Part shown: positions 58,233-64,000 of the stretch, piece by piece
How the letters are laid out: the number at the start of each line of letters is the position of its first letter
Position numbering within the stretch: the first letter of the stretch is position 1
NCBI RefSeq assembly: GCF_014356525.2
Contig: NC_052505.1
Location: forward strand, 20,253,318-20,317,317
Direction: 5' to 3'
Source: Nilaparvata lugens
Taxonomy: Eukaryota; Arthropoda; Insecta; Hemiptera; Delphacidae
Length of the DNA: 64,000 nucleotides
Notes under the pieces: model-generated
Database searches by the model: none
Told to the model about the DNA's origin: nothing
Seen by the model: the letters and a program-made list of their open reading frames with translations, nothing else
Made by a program: the position numbers and the translations under genes

Positions 58233-59339
58233 TGTTGTGTTAGAGTAAATGATGAAAAAGTGTTATCATCCTCAATTTTTATTGTCAAAATTTCTTCTAT
58301 ATAGCTTGTCTACGACGATAATTAAAACTCTGACATGGTCACTAATAACATTGGATAATAATGCATTAAAGAAGATTATTCCATAATCTGATCATCATCA
58401 GAAATATATTCATTAATCATGGTCAGTGAATCATCAAGTAGTGGAGGAAAATGTTATCATCATTCAAATTAATCATTTATGAACATGGATTACCTCACTT
58501 GTAATCTATATCCCCTCATTAATGTTTGCTCACTCTCCACATTACATCCAGTCAGATCTTGAATAGTTGGTTATTCATTTTCACAATAGCACTTGATCCA
58601 TCAAGAATTTTGCCATCATTGAATTGGTTCATAATATCAAAATATGACTGTTTTGGTATCCTATGATTTCGAATTCGATAAGTCAATAAATCATCATAAT
58701 CGAGGTCATAGGTAATTCTCTGAACACCACTTTAATCATAAAATTGGAAATTATCTATTCGTAGATAATTGGTACAAGGTATCATTATTGCTCAATTCAT
58801 ATCAATTATATCATAATTAAATAGAAACACATAAATATTGTCTTACTGTGGAAAAAAACTGTAGAATTTGACAATATATGTGTGTTATTATTTTAGTATG
58901 GTATAATTGATTATTGAGAACCTCCTACCAATAATTTCTTGTGTGATCACATGATATAGAATGGATAGATTAGAATGTATAGATTGTATACTAACTACAT
59001 TCATAATCTCTACGTCTGATATATTTTCTTTTAAGTTTTTTGAGATCGAGTCACCATATTTTACCGGAGTTTTTTTTTTATGAAATCTATCACTTCTCGT
59101 TGGAAAAACGTAATGCGAAAATTGAAAAAGTAAATAATATTGTGATTTGAGAGGCGATAGGTTTGAGATTGGGGTTAAAAGCAGCCAAGGATGGTGGTTC
59201 TTGAGGAAATATTGTGATTTTATTCATAAGCAATAACGATAAATAGTACTTGAGAAGCTATAAAATTTGGTGGAAAGTGTTTTTGTACGTTCTCGAGATA
59301 AAAGAGAAGCGTGTTGCATAATGTAAAAGTGGTTGGCTG
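58233..59339. other. Non-coding; one degenerate foldback
   Basis: ~58800-58900 has AATAGAAACACATAAATATT and AATATATGTGTGTTATTATT arms of the 51120 foldback family. Nothing else was recognised. Confidence 0.35.
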
Positions 59340-59860
59340 CTGATTCACGTGCTCTCACTCACACACAGGCACGCGTGTGACGTGTGTAACACACACACAC
59401 ATGTGTGTGAGTGGAGTTATACTGTAACTGGGGGCGGGGCTGCGTCGAAGAAGAGTTAAGAGGAAAAGGGGAATGTTTGGCAGCAAGAAGTGGCTCCGTA
59501 TGTGGAAGTGGTACACAGGGAGGAGGGAGAAAAGGGAGAAAGGAGGAGGGAAAAAGGACCAGAGGGAAATTCAGAGGAGCTTGAGGGGGCATTGAGTGCA
59601 CACTTGAGAACATGAGAGGTGCCACCTTTCAAGTCAATTCCAAATGGGACCGACCAAACAAATGGACTTCCTGGAGCTACTGCACTCCTAGCGACAGTGG
59701 AACTGGTCCCCTTCACGTGTCTGTACCCCCCCGAGAAGAAGAGTAATGACGATTCGGGTTCCCCTACCCCCTCTGAATTCCACCACCCGACAACGTAGCC
59801 CTTTTTATGAATATTACCGACCCGATCCCGTCTGCTTGTGTACCCTCGCCATTATCACTT
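59340..59860. other. GC-rich region with polypurine tract
   Basis: ACACACGTGTGT-type alternating sequence at ~59355-59415, then GGGGGCGGGGCTGCG and a long, nearly pure purine stretch at ~59455-59595 (GGAGGGAGAAAAGGGAGAAA). It may be regulatory or form triplex DNA. The minus-strand frames here are compositional. Confidence 0.4.
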
Positions 59861-60189
59861 CCACTTCTGTTGAAGATCACTGCTAGATAAATGAGTTTTT
59901 CGCTGAGAAATGTGTTTGTTCACAAGGAGAGGATCTGCAGTACAAATCAGTGCTTCCCAACCTGATATACTGTGATCTTATAGGATGAGCATAGCATTGA
60001 AACAAGGGTTGGTGAAGCGCTCTTCAGTTGTAAGGAAGAGGCGACATCTTTTCGCGTCAAACATCAGATATTGAAAGGATTCCAACACCACTTCTACATA
60101 GATTGATACCTATAGTGAATTTACAACCTATGGTGATACTTGAAGAGTGTTTATGACTTCAAACTATTGATATTATGAAATATTACAGA
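59861..60189. other. Non-coding spacer
   Basis: Nothing recognised. Confidence 0.3.
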
Positions 60190-60860
60190 TAGAGATTCAG
60201 GTTGGAAGATGTCATATTGAGATTTTTTGGTCAATCAAGGATATATATATATATATGCTTATGCTTTTTTCAGGCCTAGCTCAGTAATAAAACGCACAAA
60301 CAACATCATATAGACAAACTCATGAATCAAACGTACATTGTACATATAGGGTTTATTATATTCAACATAAATATGTCTATAGTATGAATATAAGGGAATA
60401 TGTTGGGAATAATTAAATTGGTAACTGTTGTTATGAGAGACTGGACTCATTGGACTCATAAATGCCTTCAAAATAACATAAAATAGATACTATTCAAATG
60501 TTGAATCAGGTTGGAAGATGTCATATTAAGATTATATTTTTGGTCAAACAAGGATACCACATCTGAATATAGGTGTTGGGAATAATTATATTGGAAACTG
60601 GTTGTTATGAGAAACTGGACTCATTGGACTCATAAATGCCTTCTAAATAACATAAAATAGATACTATTCAAATGTTGAATCAGGTTGGAAGATGTCATAT
60701 TAAGATTATATTTTTGGTCAAACAAGGATACCACATCTGAATATAGGTGTTGGGAATAATTATATTGGAAACTGGTTGTTATAAGAGACTGGACTCATAA
60801 ATTAATGCCTTCTAAATATCATAAAATAGATACTATTCAAATGTTGTCGTTTGTAATGAT
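60190..60860. repeat. Tandem array, ~174 bp unit, three copies
   Basis: ATCAGGTTGGAAGATGTCAT starts units near 60197 (GATTCAGG form), 60505 and 60679. Copies two and three are almost identical, so that step is recent. The first unit carries a ~110-bp insertion beginning at an AT microsatellite (~60240). Confidence 0.9.
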
Positions 60861-61226
60861 ATGAAATATTACAGAATTCCAATTTTGTGACTCATCAAAC
60901 ATTAGTTGAAAATTTGGGTGGTCGAGAGAGGGCGGTAAAAATGAACTAGACATTGATCACAACAGTAGAACAAATTAGTAAGAATCACCTGCTGGGACAT
61001 ACTCAGCGAAATAGAAATTTTTTTTGAGAATCCTGCATATCATTTATTTGATTATTGTTTATTCCCAATATAGTAACAAACTGTGAATAAATACGAATTT
61101 CCATTCCCCATTTATTCTATACCATACTTTGTCAGAAACTCGGTTCTCCACAGGGACCTGCAGATGGGAGAAGTCGATGTAATGATCACAAAGGCTACCA
61201 GAAACCATGAAGAGACTCTACATAAT
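60861..61226. other. Non-coding spacer
   Basis: The open frame 61083-61286 runs from here into the dispersed repeat. Only its end (from 61227) is shared with the copy at 51908. Confidence 0.35.
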
Positions 61227-61379
61227 CATCAGAACATCCAAGCTCTACACCTCATTGACAACTCTAATACAGTGAGAAGACTGTGAAGGAAGAAGCCTAC
61301 AGATATAGTTTGATTATAGAAAGAGTGATTCTGAAAGAAACAGTGCATGGACATTGCTCACTTAGACTGTGAAGGAGTT
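61227..61379 (+). repeat. Dispersed repeat with a conserved C-terminal reading frame, copy 2
   Basis: Reads NIQALHLIDNSNTVRRL, a stop where copy 1 has Lys, then RKKPTDIV and stop, with GAAACAGTGCATGGACATTG afterwards. Inverted relative to copy 1 at 51908-52052. Confidence 0.6.
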
Positions 61380-61539
61380 AATAACAACCCCTTCAATGTC
61401 AAACTTTAACGTACTAGTAGTTCTATGAACAGTAGACCTCACAAGGTATTCTCATCCACAAGTACCTGATTGAAACTATAAACCTTATGGAAATACAGCA
61501 ATGGACTGGCTTCTCCACACAACTGTGTAATCACTTGTC

Positions 61540-62206
61540 AGCTGATAAATTTTATGATGAATGATAATTCTATAGTCTGACTTTTACTCTAATATTGGCG
61601 TATGAAGGAGGCTCCTTTTCCCTTCTATATATTATCCTTGAAATGCAACATTTCCAAAAACCTTGTATATAAGTCGACGCGCAATTAAAAAAGGAACATA
61701 CCTGTCAAATTTCATGAAAATCTATTACCGCGTTTCGCCGTAAATGCGCAACATATAAACATTTAAACATTCAAACATTCAAACATTCAAACATTCAAAT
61801 ATTCAAACATTCAAACATTCAAACATTCAAACATTCAAACATTCAAACATTCAAACATTCAAACATTCAAACATTCAAACATTCAAACATTCAAACATTC
61901 AAACATTCAAACATTCAAACATTCAAACATTCAAACATTCAAACATTCAAACATTCAAACATTCAAACATTCAAACATTCAAACATTCAAACATTCGAAC
62001 AAACAAACATTCAAACATTCAAACATTCAAACATTCAAACATTCAAACATTCAAATATTCAAACATTCAAACATTCAAACATTCAAACATTCAAAAATTC
62101 AAACATTCAAACATTCAAACATTCAAACATTCGAACATTTAAACATTAAGAGAAATGCCAAACCGTCGACTTGAATCTTAGACCTCACTTCGCTCGGTCA
62201 ATTAAT
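61540..62206 (-). mobile_element. Repeat element with a large 8-bp minisatellite
   Basis: On the minus strand it begins GACCGAGCGAAGTGAGGTCT and AAGTCGACGGTTTGGCATTT. The 8-bp array follows, then GCGCATTTACGGCGAAACGC, TTTTCATGAAATTTGACAGG and GGAGCCTCCTTCATACGCCA. The layout (8-bp array, then a CGAAA..TTTTCA.GAAATT block) parallels the Helitron-like copy at 33186. Class uncertain. Confidence 0.5.
61757..62148. repeat. Minisatellite of the 8-mer ACATTCAA, about 49 units
   Basis: Almost uniform tandem ACATTCAA with a few variants (ATATTCAA, ACATTCGA, AAATTCAA). About 390 bp. The homogeneity points to recent slippage or unequal exchange. Confidence 0.97.
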
Positions 62207-63039
62207 TTATGCTAGAATTGAACTGTACATTAACCAAAGTGTTAGATTGCAGTGGAATTACAATAAAAAAATTATTCTCTAGAGTTGTTTTTATGTAGTT
62301 GGGATTGGGTATTCCATGATCGTCTATGATGTGGTAGTGAGAGAAGAAGAATGAAGTAAGGAAATAAATCAACTGGATGAAGACTGGATTTTAAATTTCC
62401 CTTCAGAAGTTTTTGGAGATGGAAAAGATCCGAGAGGGAATTGCTGAAAAGAAAGGCGTCCGTCTATGCAATGAGACGAAACATATTATTTAGTGGCAAC
62501 CAAGTCTATTTTGCTGCCTTTGTCCTCTGAGCCTTTTCCATTATAATGATGAGTAGTCGACAATCTTTGCAGCGAGCTGTGAGGAGCGACAAGTATGCAT
62601 CAAGTCTTTTCGTCACATACTTCCACGGAGTGAGTTAATCTCGGCGAAAGCCTTCTTCATGCTCACTTCCTAACAACTCCTCTCTCACTCACACCTCCTC
62701 ACAACAACACACCCCTCTCACTCCCACACACTGGATGACAGCTCATTCAGAGCCGCCTCCATAGCAAATAATCTGGTATAATATTAATATGCTTTCCCAT
62801 CGTCTTTTGTCCGAAACACTCTCCTGACGAAATGTACTCTCCGTGTTGACTCAAATGAGAACGAGCATTCCTCATTCCTCTCCATACCCGAGGTAAACAT
62901 TTGTTTGATTCTCAATCCGGTGAACTTGTATGGTAGAAAGTGATTCGCTCAAATGGAATAGTCCAATCTCGTTATTATTTATTTGTGAAATGTGAATATT
63001 CACTTGACTGGAGGATGTCCAACTATCATGAATTTCTCT
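62207..63039. other. Non-coding; no gene recognised
   Basis: Moderately GC-rich near 62620-62760 with CTCACTC repeats. No exon-like frame with splice sites was identified. Confidence 0.35.
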
Positions 63040-63500
63040 TTTGATATTATGTGCGCTGCGCTATCCATTATAATATATTATGATTGATATTCTGAAATCT
63101 TTTGAAAAAGATTGGAAATCCGCCAATAGATTACCGAAATGTTATTCTGTGGAATCAAATAGAGCAAATACTTCCTTATCAATTCTATAAAGTGATATTT
63201 GTAGCCTGGAATTGGATGAATATTAACATCAGGAATAATATTATTTCATATTATAACTAATCTCTTGAAGTTATTGATTATGTGCGATATTCATCATGAT
63301 TTATATTATGTTTGATATTCTGAAATCTTGTGAAGGAGATTGAGAATCCGCCAATCTTGGAAAGTTATTCAGTAGCATGTTGAAATGATAAAATACTTTC
63401 CTGTCAATTCTGTGATATAGATAGTTGAAGCCTACAATCACATTGATATTAACATCTGGGATAATAATAGTTCATATTGAACCAGTCCTTTGTCACAATT
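63040..63500. repeat. Tandem duplication, ~229 bp period
   Basis: ATATTCTGAAATCTT.TGAA, GAAATCCGCCAAT or GAATCCGCCAAT, TGTCAATTCT and TATTAACATC.GG.ATAATA recur in the same order in both halves. Confidence 0.75.
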
Positions 63501-64000
63501 GAAGTGTCAAGTAGGTTTCACTGTGCAAAAGTATTCCTTTATCTGGTGAATTGGAACGTTCCCTTTCTCATTGATAGAATACTTTTCTTGCTCAGAGATT
63601 GTTAGCTGATTTTTATTGATTGAAATAAGTGGAAAAATGAATTATATTTGAAAATTCCTTACAAGAGTAGCTTCAATGAGGTTCTATAGTAGCATAGAAT
63701 AACAAATCTATATGGTTATATCTAGATTGGTAGATAAAACCTATGATAGTAGTACATATTTTTATTGAGAGAAAAATAATTTGATGAAGGGGCAGGATAT
63801 GCAATTTGTCCGTCACTCGCACCTGGAGTGAATTCAGACTTGAGAACTAACTTGTTGGCTACTCAAAAAATGCTTATTATTCAATAAAGCTTCTGATATC
63901 ACACTAGCAAATTAATCATCAATGATGATAGACGACTATTCTGTGGATTTAGCATCCACTTCTGATTTCGGATGTAATAAGTGGAATAATTCCATTCTTT
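63501..64000. other. Non-coding to the window end
   Basis: AT-rich; nothing recognised. Confidence 0.3.

Noticed and set aside
59359..59716. Pro/Ser-rich minus-strand frames
   Set aside because: Compositional product of the polypurine tract; no motif or splice pattern, and they do not fit the missing first exon of the Ig-domain gene.
61757..62148. Regular direct repeats suggesting a CRISPR-like array
   Set aside because: Units are 8 bp with no spacers, and the genome is eukaryotic; it is a minisatellite.

Overview
This window looks like nuclear DNA from an insect, most likely a sap-feeding hemipteran; the mix of repeats suggests a planthopper-like genome, but that is inference. The evidence is: phase-matched exons with GT-AG introns, one coding frame spread over more than 44 kb, AT-rich non-coding DNA, and a dense mix of eukaryotic transposons (piggyBac, hAT, mariner, Helitron, MITEs, SINEs, LINEs and a Penelope-like element). 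There are no operons, ribosome binding sites or other prokaryotic features.

The only host gene I can support is on the minus strand. It is a DIP/lachesin-type neuronal Ig-domain cell-surface receptor (a DPR-interacting protein, related to IgLONs). Five consecutive exons are visible, in transcription order: 56055-55870 (second half of Ig1), 54679-54487 (start of Ig2), 51560-51432 (end of Ig2), 18854-18735 (start of Ig3) and 12156-11986 (end of Ig3). All phases fit (0, 1, 1, 1, 1) and together they give 266 uninterrupted codons. The exon for the signal peptide and first half of Ig1 should lie above 56055, probably outside the window. The C-terminal GPI or linker exon should lie below 11986. One intron is 32.6 kb. 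Nearly all of 11.9-56 kb is intron, and the rest is probably intron too.

Repeats by region. 0-5 kb: a complete piggyBac element (TTAA target sites, three-exon transposase with three frameshifts) and a tRNA-derived SINE. 5.4-8.4 kb: a 3.0 kb hAT-type element with an 8-bp target duplication, filled with foldback elements and an inverted pair of Helitron-like ends. 11-25 kb: LINE fragments, two Helitrons with palindromic double 3' ends, and several copies of one TA-flanked MITE family, one of them split by a Helitron. 25-31 kb: two inverted copies of an element with long TG/AC runs, a Jockey-like LINE, an RTE-like LINE tail and a ~196-bp tandem array. 33-50 kb: Helitron-like copies, MITEs, tandem arrays, CpG-rich islands and a ~168-bp array broken by two LINEs. 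50-58 kb: foldbacks, a MITE split by an internally deleted mariner and a SINE, and a Penelope-like fragment with a GIY-YIG endonuclease domain. 60-64 kb: more tandem duplications and a ~390-bp array of an 8-bp unit.

The most unusual signals concern the host gene's exon borders. The Ig3 exon's 3' splice site lies at the end of a four-unit tandem array, each unit carrying its own acceptor. The Ig1 exon's donor end is copied as a pseudo-exon within a tandem array about 300 bp downstream. The last visible exon has a second acceptor-like copy on the far side of a Helitron. Together with at least eleven degenerate tandem arrays of about 90-230 bp, this suggests a locus prone to short tandem duplication that has repeatedly copied splice sites.
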